From Chloroflexota bacterium (lineage in GTDB: Bacteria > Chloroflexota > Anaerolineae > Anaerolineales > Villigracilaceae), in NCBI GenBank assembly GCA_013112685.1, contig JABFGC010000001.1, forward strand, positions 682,001 to 746,000: a DNA stretch of 64,000 nucleotides, written 5' to 3'. The translations under genes were made by a program, and so were the position numbers. Shown one piece after another: positions 1-9,123 of this stretch; position 1 is the stretch's first letter; the number at the start of each line of letters is the position of its first letter. Below the pieces are notes generated by a model that was not told the DNA's origin, did no database searches, and saw only the letters and a list, made by a program, of their open reading frames with translations.

Positions 1-1
1 G

Positions 2-577
2 CAGGATTTGACCGAGATGAAGCAGGGCGAAAACATCTCCTACCGCGAGCATTTGGAGAAAACGTACAACCCGTTGATTCTGCAAATCCGAAACATGGGC
101 AAGCCCGTCATCGCCGCGGTCAATGGAGCGTGCGCCGGGGCGGCGTTCGGCATTGCGCTGGCATGCGATATACGAATCGCCAAAACCAGCGCGTACTTTG
201 TGGTCGGGTTCAGCGGTATCGCGCTCGCGCCCGATTCGGGCGTTTCGCTCTTCCTGCCGAAGTACATCGGCTTGGGACGCGCGCAGGAGTATTTCTATAC
301 CAACAAGCCGATTCCCGCCGCACTTGCCTATGAGTGGGGCATCGCCAACCGCGTGGGCGGATTCAACTATCAGCGGCTGGTCAGCCAGATGGCAGCAGAC
401 CTGGCTCGAGGTCCGCGTGAGGCGTTTGCGTTGGGGAAGATGGCGTTCAACCAGGCGTATCTTCCCAACCTGGAGGAAGTCCTGAACCAGGAAGGCATCC
501 TGCAAGAGGAGGCGCGCACGCACGAAGAGCACCGCCGCCGCGTGGATGAGTTTTTCGACCGCCGAAAGAAATCCTAA
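2..577 (+). CDS. Enoyl-CoA hydratase/isomerase, PaaG-like (5' end outside window)
   Basis: Crotonase-fold enzyme acting on CoA thioesters. The visible part begins in mid-protein, because the frame is open to the first bases, and contains the oxyanion-hole segment GACAGAAFGIALACD. The active-site loop reads ALAPDSG, with Asp where hydratases usually carry Glu. That is typical of the PaaG/FadB-like isomerase branch (ring-epoxide or double-bond isomerisation) rather than a classical hydratase, but substrate cannot be assigned. The C-terminal helical part ends normally in a basic tail. The upstream start and neighbours are not visible. Confidence 0.85.
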   Translation, partial: QDLTEMKQGENISYREHLEKTYNPLILQIRNMGKPVIAAVNGACAGAAFGIALACDIRIAKTSAYFVVGFSGIALAPDSGVSLFLPKYIGLGRAQEYFYTNKPIPAALAYEWGIANRVGGFNYQRLVSQMAADLARGPREAFALGKMAFNQAYLPNLEEVLNQEGILQEEARTHEEHRRRVDEFFDRRKKS

Positions 578-586
578 ACCGGGCTT

Positions 587-625
587 GCCCGCTTACGTAT
601 CCTTTCACGAACAGGCGGGTTTTTC
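587..625 (+). terminator. Weak rho-independent terminator after the crotonase gene
   Basis: GCCCGC and GCGGGT arms separated by a loop of about 22 nt, followed by a T-rich run, just after the stop codon. The long loop makes this a weak call. Confidence 0.45.
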
Positions 626-672
626 ATCACAAAAGCGTCATTTTTATCAAAAATAAGCAGATTTTTGTCATA

Positions 673-701
673 TTGACGGCGGTTTGATTCTCGTGTAAAG
701 T
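673..701 (+). promoter_or_regulatory. Sigma-70-type promoter for gdhA
   Basis: TTGACG, 17-bp spacer, TAAAGT. This predicts a start near 708 and a leader of about 120 nt before gdhA. The leader contains a terminator hairpin at 768-805. Confidence 0.6.
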
Positions 702-767
702 TTCAAAGGCAATTGTGATTTAATGGATAAGCCTATGATCCGGCAATTGTACATAAAGCGTGCTTAG

Positions 768-805
768 AGCGGGCAACCCCGTCCGGGGTGCCCGCTTATT
801 TTTTT
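768..805 (+). terminator. Intrinsic terminator inside the gdhA leader (possible attenuator)
   Basis: Arms AGCGGGC-ACCCC and GGGGT-GCCCGCT with one bulged A and a 4-nt loop, followed by TTATTTTTTT. It sits between the promoter at 673-701 and the gdhA ribosome binding site, so transcripts from that promoter must read through it. Confidence 0.75.
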
Positions 806-828
806 CCAAATCTTCCCAGGAGATTAAC

Positions 829-2127
829 ATGTCAGGACCAATCAACGCATTTGAAATGGCACAGAAACAGTTCGACGGCGTAGCCAAAATGCTCAAACTC
901 GATTCCGGCGTGGCGGAGGTGTTACGCTGGCCCATGCGCGAATATTCCTTCCGCATCCCCGTCCGCATGGACGACGGCTCGCTGAAAGTCTTCCAGGGTT
1001 TCCGCGTCCAACACAACGATGCGCGCGACCCAACAAGGGCGGCATCCGCTTCCACCCGGCGGAGACGCTCGACACCGTGCGCGCGCTCGCCACCTGGATG
1101 ACATGGAAATGCGCTGTGGCAGACATTCCGCTCGGCGGCGGCAAAGGCGGCATCGTGGTGGACCCCTCCACGTTGTCAGTCCGTGAAAAAGAAGAACTTT
1201 GCCGCGGCTGGGTGCGCGCCATGTGGAAGAACATCGGTCCGCGCAACGACGTGCCCGCTCCCGATGTCGGCACCACCCCCGCAGATGATGGGCTGGATGA
1301 TGGATGAATATTCGCGCCTCGTCGGTCAGTACACTCCTGGCGTGTTCACCGGCAAGCCCGTCGGCGGCGGCGGCTCGCTTGGGCGCACCGAAGCCACCGG
1401 CTTTGGCGTCATCTACACCGTGCGCGAAGCGATGAAACACCTCGGCATGGACTCGAAGAAATCCGTTGCGGCGCTGCAGGGTTTCGGCAACGTCTCGCAA
1501 TATGCGGCGGTCGGCTTCGTTGAAATGCTTGGCGGCACGGTGGCGTGTGTCTCGTGCTACGATCGGCACGACAAGAAAGCCTACACCTACAGCAAGAAAG
1601 GCGGCATTGACCCGCACTTCCTGCTTTCCATCGTGGACGAGTATGGAACCATTGACAAGAAGAAGGCGATGGACTCCGGCTACGAAGTGAGCGATGGCGA
1701 CAAGTGGATCGAGTTCGAAGCCGACGTGCTCATGCCTGCCGCGCTCGAAGGTCAGATCAACGCCGATACGGTCAAGAAGATTTCGAAAGGCGTCCGCATC
1801 GTCGCCGAAGGCGCGAACGGTCCCACCACACCCGAAGCCGATGAAGTCTTCAAGAAGAACAACGTCTTCAACATCCCCGACTTCCTCTGCAACGCTGGCG
1901 GCGTGACCACCTCGTACTTCGAGCAGGTGCAGAACGACATGAACTTCTACTGGAGCAAGGACGAGGTTCTCCAGCGCCTCGACCAGAAGATGACCTCCGC
2001 CTTCCATGCTGTGCTGGAACGCAGCGAAAAGGAAAAGGTTTACATGCGCGACGCGGCGTACATGGTCGCCATTGACCGCGTGGTGAAAGCGATGGAACTG
2101 CGCGGCTGGTTGACGGGTGCGGCGTAA
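829..2127 (+). CDS. gdhA: Glutamate dehydrogenase (two frameshifts)
   Basis: Glu/Leu/Phe/Val dehydrogenase family, interconverting glutamate and 2-oxoglutarate plus ammonia. The ATG at 829 follows CAGGAGATT. The N-terminal domain carries the substrate-site segment with PLGGGKGGI, and the Rossmann part has [13 protein letters not shown] and the later [13 protein letters not shown] motif. The frame changes near 1025, where the expected ARGPNKGG reads ARDPTR (one base lost in a GGCCCC run), and returns near 1278 through an extra C in a CCCCC run. Repaired length is about 432 codons, normal for the family. The two opposite single-base shifts look like sequence error, not decay. Confidence 0.9.
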
Positions 2128-2148
2128 GATAGTGAACAGATCATAGAG

Positions 2149-2188
2149 AATAGTGGACCTGTCGAAAGGCGAGTCCACTATTTTTTAT
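2149..2188 (+). terminator. Rho-independent terminator after gdhA
   Basis: Perfect 10-bp arms AATAGTGGAC and GTCCACTATT with a 14-nt loop, then TTTTTTA, 20 bp after the gdhA stop codon. Confidence 0.85.
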
Positions 2189-2301
2189 TCGCTTCTTTCT
2201 TAGCCGACTTCTGCTCCTGTTTTCTGAAACCTTTTCTCCCTTTAGCTTTTGATACAATCACCTGGTAACCTATTCACTATTACCTATTCCCCGAGGCACT
2301 C

Positions 2302-3477
2302 ATGACAAAACAATCCTTCAAATGGGACGATCCCCTTCTGTTCAACGACCAACTCACCGACGAAGAACGCATGATCCGCGATACGGCGCGGAGATACTGC
2401 CAGGATAAACTCATGCCGCGCATCCTCGAAGCGAACCGGCAGGAAATCTTTCACCGCGAGATCATGACCGAGATGGGCGCAATGGGCTTCCTCGGCTCGA
2501 CCATCCCCGAAGAATACGGCGGCGCAGGCTTGAACCACGTCGCTTACGGACTCATCGCCCGCGAAGTCGAACGCGTGGACAGCGGCTACCGCTCCGCGAT
2601 GAGCGTGCAAAGTTCGCTGGTGATGTATCCGATCTTTACTTATGGGACTGAGGAGCAAAGGAAAAAGTACCTGCCGAATTTGGCAAGTGGAAAATGGATT
2701 GGATGTTTTGGATTAACCGAACCCAATCATGGCAGCGATCCTGCCAGCATGGAAACCCGCGCCAAAAAAGTGGACGGCGGTTATATTGTCCACGGCAATA
2801 AGATGTGGATCACCAACTCGCCGATTGCGGATGTGTTCATCGTGTGGGCAAAACTGGACGGCGAGATTCGCGGATTTATTTTGGAAAAAGGAATGAAGGG
2901 TTTATCCGCGCCGAAGATCGAAGGCAAATTCAGCCTGCGCGCCAGTTCCACCGGCGAGATCGTGATGGATGAAATATTCGTCCCCGAAGAAAACATCTTC
3001 CCGGAGGTCAAAGGCTTGAAAGGTCCGTTCGGGTGTTTGAACAAAGCGCGTTATGGAATCGCTTGGGGCGCGCTGGGCGCGGCGGAGTTCTGCTGGCACG
3101 CGGCGCGTCAATACACGCTCGACCGCCCGCAGTTTGGGCGTCCGCTGGCGGCGAACCAATTAATTCAATTGAAACTGGCGAATATGATGACCGAAATCAC
3201 GATCGGCTTGCAGAGCGTTTTGCGTGTGGGACGTTTGATTGACGAAGACAAAGCCACCCCGGAGATGATCTCGCTGGTCAAGCGCAATTCCTGCGGCAAG
3301 GCGCTGGAGATTGCCCGCCACGCCCGCGACATGCACGGCGCCAACGGCATCTCGGACGAGTTTCACGTCATCCGCCACGTCATGAACCTGGAATCGGTCA
3401 ACACCTACGAAGGGACTCACGACATCCACGCGCTGATCCTGGGCAGGGCGCAGACGGGCATCCAGGCGTTTTCGTAG
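2302..3477 (+). CDS. gcdH: Glutaryl-CoA dehydrogenase-like acyl-CoA dehydrogenase
   Basis: FAD-dependent acyl-CoA dehydrogenase of 391 aa. The [17 protein letters not shown] segment matches the glutaryl-CoA dehydrogenase signature that includes the substrate-binding Arg. The catalytic Glu lies in [17 protein letters not shown] at about residue 370. FAD-site segments [11 protein letters not shown] and [11 protein letters not shown] are intact. Glutaryl-CoA dehydrogenases oxidise and decarboxylate glutaryl-CoA to crotonyl-CoA in lysine and tryptophan breakdown. The crotonases in this window could act downstream, though no operon links them. Confidence 0.88.
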   Translation: MTKQSFKWDDPLLFNDQLTDEERMIRDTARRYCQDKLMPRILEANRQEIFHREIMTEMGAMGFLGSTIPEEYGGAGLNHVAYGLIAREVERVDSGYRSAMSVQSSLVMYPIFTYGTEEQRKKYLPNLASGKWIGCFGLTEPNHGSDPASMETRAKKVDGGYIVHGNKMWITNSPIADVFIVWAKLDGEIRGFILEKGMKGLSAPKIEGKFSLRASSTGEIVMDEIFVPEENIFPEVKGLKGPFGCLNKARYGIAWGALGAAEFCWHAARQYTLDRPQFGRPLAANQLIQLKLANMMTEITIGLQSVLRVGRLIDEDKATPEMISLVKRNSCGKALEIARHARDMHGANGISDEFHVIRHVMNLESVNTYEGTHDIHALILGRAQTGIQAFS

Positions 3478-3484
3478 CGGATGT

Positions 3485-3539
3485 AGTACCGCAAAATTCT
3501 TTTTGCGCCCTCACCGCGCAAGATGAATCTTGCGGTACA
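3485..3539. repeat. Palindromic repeat, GTACCGCAARATTC family
   Basis: Inverted arms GTACCGCAAAATTC and GAATCTTGCGGTAC around a short spacer, between the gcdH and cupin 3' ends. Related CGCAARAT palindromes occur at 3884-3901 and 7095-7112. Confidence 0.7.
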
Positions 3540-3542
3540 GTT

Positions 3543-3857
3543 TTACTTATGCCCTTCCAAACACACTACACCTTCGCTTCCCACATTGGCATTATGAATG
3601 ACCCCGGCGGGTAAATCCAATCTATCGCCTGCTTTCAATGTCAGCGATTGATTCAGTTCGGGCAATCCAAACGTGATGCTGCCCTGCACCACGTAAATGA
3701 CCTTGTCGTAACTGTGCGAGTGTGCGGAGTACGCGTCGAAGGGTCCGTTCGACCAGGAATAAGGGTCGAGACCTTCGGTGGCCATCATCTGCCAAAGGGT
3801 GGCACGGGTTGGGGGAACAGAATCAGCCCAGGGGGTGACTCGAGGCGCGTTGGTCAT
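3543..3857 (-). CDS. Small cupin-domain protein
   Basis: 104-aa single-domain cupin. The first cupin motif shows as HSHSYDKVIYVVQG and the second as LPAGVIHNANVG. The His residues (AHSHSYDK and VIHN) are compatible with a metal site, but a full set of ligands is not obvious. No transmembrane segment. Function is unknown; small cupins range from isomerases to ligand sensors. It follows the rhodanese gene on the same strand with a 44-bp gap that contains a CGCAAAAT palindrome. Confidence 0.75.
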   Translation of the reverse strand: MTNAPRVTPWADSVPPTRATLWQMMATEGLDPYSWSNGPFDAYSAHSHSYDKVIYVVQGSITFGLPELNQSLTLKAGDRLDLPAGVIHNANVGSEGVVCLEGHK

Positions 3858-3883
3858 TGAGATTATTCCATCACTGTAATCGG

Positions 3884-3901
3884 CGCAAAATAAATTTTGC
3901 G
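3884..3901. repeat. Short palindrome of the CGCAARAT family
   Basis: CGCAAAAT-AA-ATTTTGCG between the cupin and rhodanese genes. It is a perfect 8-bp inverted repeat. Confidence 0.6.
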
Positions 3902-4363
3902 TTACGGTTCAACGGGGTATCCTGCGTTGATCCAGGCTTCCAATCCGCCGAGCAGAGCTTCCGCTTTTTCATATCCGTTTTGCAAAAGGAGGAACGCCGC
4001 ACGGGCGCTCGTATGCTCGTTCAGTCAGGTGCAGTAGGTGATGATCCACTGGTCTTTTTCGAGTGAGAGACTGCCGATGTTGTTTTCGAAGTTTGCCAGC
4101 GGAATGGAAACGGCGCCCATCGCATGACGAAAGGCGTACGATTCTGCGCTTCGCACGTCAACGAGGATGGCTTGACCCGAATCCAGTGCGGCTTTGGCGT
4201 CGCTGACGGTGATGCGCGGAACCTGGTCTTCGGTCTGCGGGATGCCGCTGTTACCGGGGAGCGGCTGAATCGCAGCCGGTTCCGCCTGCGGCGCGGCGAA
4301 GTTGCATGCAAGCGCGATGCTAAGCAGGATCGCAACACCGATAAGAACGTTTCGTTGTCTCAT
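3902..4363 (-). CDS. Lipoprotein rhodanese with in-frame UGA, candidate selenoprotein
   Basis: Rhodanese-like sulfurtransferase of 153 codons. The ATG at 4363 follows AAGGAGTATTTG. A signal peptide with lipobox SIALAC predicts a lipid-anchored extracytoplasmic protein. The rhodanese domain shows ILVDVRSAESY and the active-site YC at residue 111. Codon 113 is TGA, and the same frame then runs on (LNEHTSARAAF, GGLEAWINAGYPVEP) to TAA at 3904-3902. Many relatives read YCxCPNE, so the UGA sits exactly where a conserved Cys is expected. A hairpin follows it directly. Either it encodes selenocysteine or TGC was misread as TGA. A truncated pseudogene is less likely because the tail is fully conserved in frame. 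Confidence 0.75.
3992..4022 (-). promoter_or_regulatory. Candidate bacterial SECIS hairpin
   Basis: Starting 3 nt after the UGA, GAACG pairs with CGUUC. A GCA/UGC stem and a CG/CG cap follow, closing a 6-nt loop AGCGCC. The loop G is 17 nt after the UGA, within the range known for bacterial SECIS elements. Folding was done by eye, and coding sequence can fold like this by chance. Confidence 0.45.
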
Positions 4364-4423
4364 CAAATACTCCTTGGATCGAAGACGGCAGACCATCGTC
4401 CGCCGTCCTCGATCCATTGTCTT

Positions 4424-6224
4424 TTACAACTGGCAGTACCGGTCCACGCGCTTGCCGATGATGGCGAGGCTGTCTGCCCAGAATTTCTTGGTGCGGATGT
4501 TGATGCCGAATTTGTCGGCGAGTTCCGCGGCGCGCGCTTGGCCGGTGGAGGCGAGCAGTTGCTTGTATTCCGGGACGAAGTCCGCGCCGCGCTTTTGGTA
4601 GATGGCGTACAAGCCGGTGGCAAAGAGCAGTCCGAAGGCGTAGGGATAGTTGTAGAACGAGAAACCGCTGGAATAATAGTGGGGCTTCCACGTCCACATG
4701 AATTTTTGCAGGTAGCGTTCATCCAGCCCGTCGCCGTAGGTGGCTTTCTGCGCACGTTCCATGATGTCGTTGATCTCGTCGGAGGAAAGTTCGGCTTTGG
4801 CGCGGCGCTCGAAGACTTCCTTCTCGAACAGGTAGCGCGAGTAGATGTCCACGACGACCTGCGAGGCGTTGTTCATCTGCGCTTCGAGGATGGCGAGCAC
4901 TTCCTGCGGGTCGTTCGTCTGCGCCAGCGCGGCTTCGGTGACGACGGTCTCGCACATGATGGAGGCGGTTTCGGCGAGGGTCATCGGGGTGCTCTGCTGA
5001 AGCTGGGTCTTGTCCGCCGCGTAGGCGCATTCGTTATGGAAGGCGTGACCGAGCTCGTGCGCCAGCGTGCTGACCTGGTCGAATGAACCGTCGTAGTTGC
5101 TGAGGATGCGGCTTTCCTTCACCGCGGCAACTCCCATGCAGAACGCGCCGCCGCGTTTGCCTTCGCGCTGTTCGCCGTCAATCCAGTTTTTATCGAAGGC
5201 GCGTTTGGCGAACGCGCCGAGGTCGGGCGAGAACTTGTTGAAGTTTTCCACGATGAAATCGCGCGCTTCATCCCAGGAATAGACTTTATCGGTTTTGCCC
5301 ATCGGGGCGAAGATATCCCACCAGGCGAGCTTTTCCCTGCCGAGCAGTTTCGCCTTGTGCCTGAAATAGCGGCGAAACATCGGGAAGGAGTCCTTCATCG
5401 CGCCGAGCATGGCGTTGAGGGTTTCGCGGTCCATACGGGCGGCGTCAATCGAGGCGTGGAGGGCATCTTCGCGGCCGCGCTTTTTATCGAGGGTGAGCGC
5501 CTCACCCTTGACGCCGTTCAAGCAAGCCGCAAGCGTTTCCTTCGCGCCCTCCCACGCCTGGTTCTCCGCTTCGTAGGCGCGGCGGCGGACGGATTCATCG
5601 GGGTGCGAGCGCAGGTTGATGAGCGCGGGCATGGGCATCTTCTGGACTTTGCCGTCGAGTTCAGAAATCCACGGTCATCTGCGAGGTCACTGTCCCTTGC
5701 AGTTTGCCGAAGGCGTTGCCGCCGCTCAAAGTCAGTTCGGCAGCGAGCATTTCCTCGGCTTCGCTCATCAGGTATTTGGATTGCTCCGCCGCCTCGAGCA
5801 GGATGAACTCATGCGCCTTTGCCGAAGCGTTGGTCTTGACCGCCTTCCTGATGGCGGGCTTGCCGAGTTTGCCCGCCCACGCGCGGAATTTGGTGCTGAG
5901 GACGTTCATTTGCACGCTCATCTGCTCGAACTCCGAGAGGGCGCGCATGGCTTCCTTGTTCCGCGAGTCGGTGGAGACGAATGAGTAGATGTAGGGTTCG
6001 AGGGTGCCTGAGAGTTCGAGGAGGGTGTTGAAGCGGTCCACGGATTCCCCCAGGATTTTGCCGAGTTTCTTCGGGTCGGTCTTGCTGTCGGCGTTGGCGA
6101 TTTTCCTGAAGTAGACGTCAAAATCGTCCAGCAAGGACTTGTACTTTTTGACGGCGTTTTTGAATTGCTTTGAATCGAGGGTGGGATAGACGTTGGTCAG
6201 GTCCCAGCGGGGTGCGGAAACGGT
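4424..6224 (-). CDS. pepF: Oligoendopeptidase F, M3 family (one frameshift)
   Basis: Zinc metallopeptidase that cleaves short peptides in the cytoplasm. The ATG at 6224 has AAGGAG 6 nt upstream. The N-terminal helical half (from WDLTNVYP) and the catalytic half with LAHELGHAFHNE are both complete; HELGH is the HEXXH zinc motif. The C-terminal part has GFSFYNYPYAFG, typical of M3B peptidases. The frame breaks near 5653, where an extra T turns TTC-GAA-CTC into TTC-TGA. Removing it restores about 600 aa, the usual PepF length. Confidence 0.9.
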
Positions 6225-6312
6225 CATGGAGGTTCTCCTTGTGAAAAGATACGGCAAGTATACCGTGATTGGATGCGGAACTTTTTCGGGAAGTGGCTGC
6301 TTTCGTGGGCTT

Positions 6313-6515
6313 CGCCACAGAGTGCAGAGAGATTTTGAGTTTTTTCTCAGAGAGCGTTTTGAAATTCGTTTTTAACCACAGATGAACACAGATAAATTGG
6401 ATTTAAGGATGATTTCATGGAGGTTTTCATCAAAATCAGTGTTCATCCGTGTTCATCTGTGGTGAATTCTGATTTATAAAACACTCTCTCAGGGAACTCT
6501 GTGACCTCTGTGGCA
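6313..6515. repeat. CCACAGAG/CTCTGTGG palindromic repeat split by a MITE
   Basis: The left part GCCACAGAGTGCAGAGAG and right part CTCTGTGACCTCTGTGGC are inverted copies on either side of the 137-bp element at 6351-6487. The element has therefore landed inside an older palindrome. The whole 6225-6605 gap holds repeats only and I see no gene in it. Confidence 0.65.
6351..6487. mobile_element. MITE-like palindromic element, copy A (137 bp)
   Basis: Termini AGAGCGTTTT and AAAACACTCT form imperfect terminal inverted repeats. Inner arms ACCACAGATGAACAC and GTGTTCATCTGTGGT are perfect. It is flanked by a 5-bp duplication CTCAG (6346-6350 and 6488-6492). Nearly identical copies lie at 25223-25450 and 30475-30611. 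It encodes no protein. Confidence 0.8.
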
Positions 6516-6605
6516 AAGATTTAGCCCATTTTTTGGACGCTCTTTTTCGCCCGTTTTAAGTCAATTTGGAGTAAAGTTAAACCGGACAACCGGAGGCATA
6601 TTTCC

Positions 6606-7079
6606 ATGAAACAGGACCGTTTTTTGACAGGCATTTTGATCGGCATCGGCGTCCTTATCCTGGTCGCTTTGGGGCTTTTCTTCACCCGCCAGGATAAACG
6701 CGATTACGTTGCAGAGGATACCCCCGAAGGGACGGCTCATAATTACGTGCTTGCCGTTTTGAACAAGGATTACGAAAAGGCATACGGCTATCTTGCCGAT
6801 TTGGAGCACAAGCCCACGTATGAGGAATTCCGGCAGTCCTTCCTTCACGGCATGGTCAACCCTGCCGATGTCGGCGTGGATGTCGGCGAAGCGCAGATCG
6901 TCGGCGACGAAGCGACCGTCAGCCTCACGCTGTATTATTCCTACAGCGATCCGTTTTCCACCCGCTACGGCAATCAGGATCGCGCCCTGCTGGTGAAGCA
7001 AAACGGCAAATGGAAGGTCAGCACCATGCCGTATAACTTCTGGGATTTCAACTGGTATCAGGAGCCGTATAAGCCGTAA
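6606..7079 (+). CDS. Membrane-anchored NTF2-like/DUF4878-like protein
   Basis: 157 aa. One N-terminal transmembrane helix (residues about 8-26, LTGILIGIGVLILVALGLFF) is followed by a soluble domain. That domain has the pattern of DUF4878/NTF2-like lipoprotein domains: AHNYVLAVLNKDYEKAYGYLAD early, then a beta-rich end with QNGKWKVSTMP. Probably exported and anchored in the membrane. Role unknown. The next gene follows after 49 bp on the same strand, so the two may be co-transcribed. Confidence 0.7.
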   Translation: MKQDRFLTGILIGIGVLILVALGLFFTRQDKRDYVAEDTPEGTAHNYVLAVLNKDYEKAYGYLADLEHKPTYEEFRQSFLHGMVNPADVGVDVGEAQIVGDEATVSLTLYYSYSDPFSTRYGNQDRALLVKQNGKWKVSTMPYNFWDFNWYQEPYKP

Positions 7080-7094
7080 GAAATAGTACTGCAT

Positions 7095-7112
7095 CGCAAG
7101 ATGAATCTTGCG
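7095..7112. repeat. Short palindrome CGCAAGAT-GA-ATCTTGCG
   Basis: Perfect 8-bp arms with a 2-nt loop, in the gap before the DUF5671 gene. Same family as 3485-3539. Confidence 0.65.
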
Positions 7113-7128
7113 GTACAAAGGACATACC

Positions 7129-9042
7129 ATGAAAACCATCCGCCGACTCTATTTCTACGCCGTTGCCTTCATCAGCATTGAAGTGGTGCTGTGGGGCATG
7201 ATCGGCTTGCTGCGTTCCATCTTCAGCGCCGAAGAGATCATCAACAGCGCCTCCGCATTGGCGCAGGCGTTATCGCTCATCTTCGTCGGCGTGCCGATCT
7301 TTTTGATTCACTGGACGTGGGCGCAGCGCACCTCCGCAAAGGATGAAGAGGAACGTTCCGCAGGTATTCGCGCCGTTTTTCTTTACGGCATTTTGCTCGG
7401 CACGCTGATTCCCGTCGTGCAAAACCTGCTGGCGCTGATTGACCGTGCCTTCCTTGCCGCCACAAACCTTTACACGTACCGCGCCATCGTCGGCGGCACG
7501 CAATCGTGGCTGGATAATCTCATCGCCATCGTTATCAACCTGCTCATCGCCGCCTACTTCTGGAACGTCCTCCGCGAAAACTGGCGCGCGTTGACCGAGA
7601 CCGAATCCTTCGTGGAAGTCCGGCGCCTGTACCGCTTCGTATGGATGTTGTATGGTTTGATGATGACCGTCTACGGCGCGCAGCAGGCGTTGACGTATGC
7701 CTTCACCCTGCCCTCCAACGTGCTGGGACAAATCGGGAGGGAAGTGGCGGTCAATGCGACTGCCCTGCTCGCGATTGGGACTCCCATCTGGGTCTTCTCC
7801 TGGCGCATCCTTCAAGACAGGCTGGCTGATCCCGACGAAAAAGAATCTTATCTACGCCTCGGCATTCTCTACCTGTTGACACTCGGCGGCGTGATCGTCT
7901 CCCTCACGGCGGGCGGGAATTTGATCTACCTGATTCTGATGCAGTTGTTCGGCGCAGGCAAACCATGGACGGATTTCTTCCAGGAGATTGGCGGTCCCGT
8001 TTCGGTGGGCGTGCCGTTCGGCGTGTTGTGGGCGTACTTTGGCAAATGGCTGGAGCGGCAATTTGCCTTCGATGAAAACGCACCCCGGCGGGCTGGCAAA
8101 CAGAGACTGCTTTCGTACATTCTTTCCCTGCTGGGGATTGCCGCCACGGTCTTCGGGTTGATTTCCCTCTTTTCGGTGGTGATTGACCTGGCGCTGGGCG
8201 TCACCTACCTCAGTGAGAGTGGATTCCGCGAGCCGCTTTCGGGCGCGCTTGCCACGCTGGTGGTCGGTCTGCCGCTCTGGCTGACGGCATGGACACCGGC
8301 GCAGGCGCAGGCGATGGAAACAACCGATTCCGGCGAGCATGCCCGCCGTTCGGTGATTCGCAAATCGTATTTGTACCTGGTGTTGTTCGCCTCGGTCATT
8401 GGCGGGATGGTCTCGGCGGGAACGCTCGTCTTCAATCTTATCAATGCGGCGTTGGGCGGCGATGTGGCAAACCTAGCGAAGATCGCGCTCAACAGCCTGG
8501 TGAGCCTGATCGTGTTCGTCGTTTTGCTGTTCTATCACCTGTCCGCTTTGCGAAGGGACGGCGCTGCCCGAGCGGATGTGCTGGCGGAGAAACAGGCGCA
8601 GTTCAGGGTGTTGGTCTTCGACCGGGATGGAAAGTTCGGCGAGGCGGTTAAGTCCGCGTTTGCGAGGCGCGCGCCGGGCTTGCCGGTGACGGTGGTCAAC
8701 GTCCATGAAAACATGCCCGACGGCGCAAAAGCGGATGCGATTGTCCTGCCCGGCACTTTGGCGGTGAATCCGCCGGAGAACCTCAAAGCGTGGCTCGGCT
8801 CCTTTGGTGGGAACAGGCTCATCGTCCAGGATGAAGCGGCGGGCGTTTTCTGGATGAATGACTTTGTGCAGGCGGCGGATTCGGCGAAGGCATTAGCAGA
8901 AGGGCAGGATATCCGCCCGCAGTCCTCCAAAAGAACAACGTCTGTTTGGATGTATGTGGCGTATGTGTTTGCCGCGCTGTTCGCCTGCCAGCTGCTGTTG
9001 GCGCTGTTGATGCTCGGCATTTCCGCGGTGATGAGGTTCTAG
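7129..9042 (+). CDS. DUF5671-repeat polytopic membrane protein
   Basis: About 637 aa. The ATG at 7129 has AAAGGA upstream and is preferred over the TTG/ATG at 7108. It contains three to four repeats of a roughly 130-aa unit: an RRLYFYAVAFISIEVVLWG-like helix pair, then a GVPIFLIHW or GLPLWLTAW segment, then a cytoplasmic loop. This is the pattern of DUF5671, giving around 12-14 membrane helices. Residues about 500-600 form a soluble region with no clear family, and one last TM helix closes the protein. Function unknown. Confidence 0.75.
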   Translation: MKTIRRLYFYAVAFISIEVVLWGMIGLLRSIFSAEEIINSASALAQALSLIFVGVPIFLIHWTWAQRTSAKDEEERSAGIRAVFLYGILLGTLIPVVQNLLALIDRAFLAATNLYTYRAIVGGTQSWLDNLIAIVINLLIAAYFWNVLRENWRALTETESFVEVRRLYRFVWMLYGLMMTVYGAQQALTYAFTLPSNVLGQIGREVAVNATALLAIGTPIWVFSWRILQDRLADPDEKESYLRLGILYLLTLGGVIVSLTAGGNLIYLILMQLFGAGKPWTDFFQEIGGPVSVGVPFGVLWAYFGKWLERQFAFDENAPRRAGKQRLLSYILSLLGIAATVFGLISLFSVVIDLALGVTYLSESGFREPLSGALATLVVGLPLWLTAWTPAQAQAMETTDSGEHARRSVIRKSYLYLVLFASVIGGMVSAGTLVFNLINAALGGDVANLAKIALNSLVSLIVFVVLLFYHLSALRRDGAARADVLAEKQAQFRVLVFDRDGKFGEAVKSAFARRAPGLPVTVVNVHENMPDGAKADAIVLPGTLAVNPPENLKAWLGSFGGNRLIVQDEAAGVFWMNDFVQAADSAKALAEGQDIRPQSSKRTTSVWMYVAYVFAALFACQLLLALLMLGISAVMRF

Positions 9043-9069
9043 CGTTTATTGTGAGGATGGGCGAGCGTG

Positions 9070-9112
9070 GAGATTGCTTCGTGGCGCTGAAAAGCGCCAC
9101 TCGCAATGACAT
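9070..9112. repeat. GGAGATTGCTTC...CGCAATGAC dispersed repeat
   Basis: GGAGATTGCTTCGTGGCGCT and AGCGCCACTCGCAATGAC form an inverted core (GTGGCGCT/AGCGCCAC). This matches a repeat type seen between genes in many bacterial genomes. Confidence 0.55.
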
Positions 9113-9123
9113 GGTACTTAATG

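Noticed and set aside
922..2178. 418-codon minus-strand ORF opposite gdhA
   Set aside because: It is the antisense shadow of a GC-rich conserved gene. The sequence is rich in His, Arg and Val and lacks any domain pattern, while the plus strand encodes recognisable glutamate dehydrogenase.
4025..4417. Rhodanese read as a truncated 130-aa protein starting at 4417
   Set aside because: The ATG at 4363 has a clear ribosome binding site and begins a proper lipoprotein signal. The sequence after the UGA is conserved in frame, so the truncation is not the natural end.
4124..5086. 320-codon plus-strand ORF opposite the rhodanese and pepF genes
   Set aside because: Overlaps two well-supported minus-strand genes and has a repetitive Gly/Val/Arg composition without a domain.
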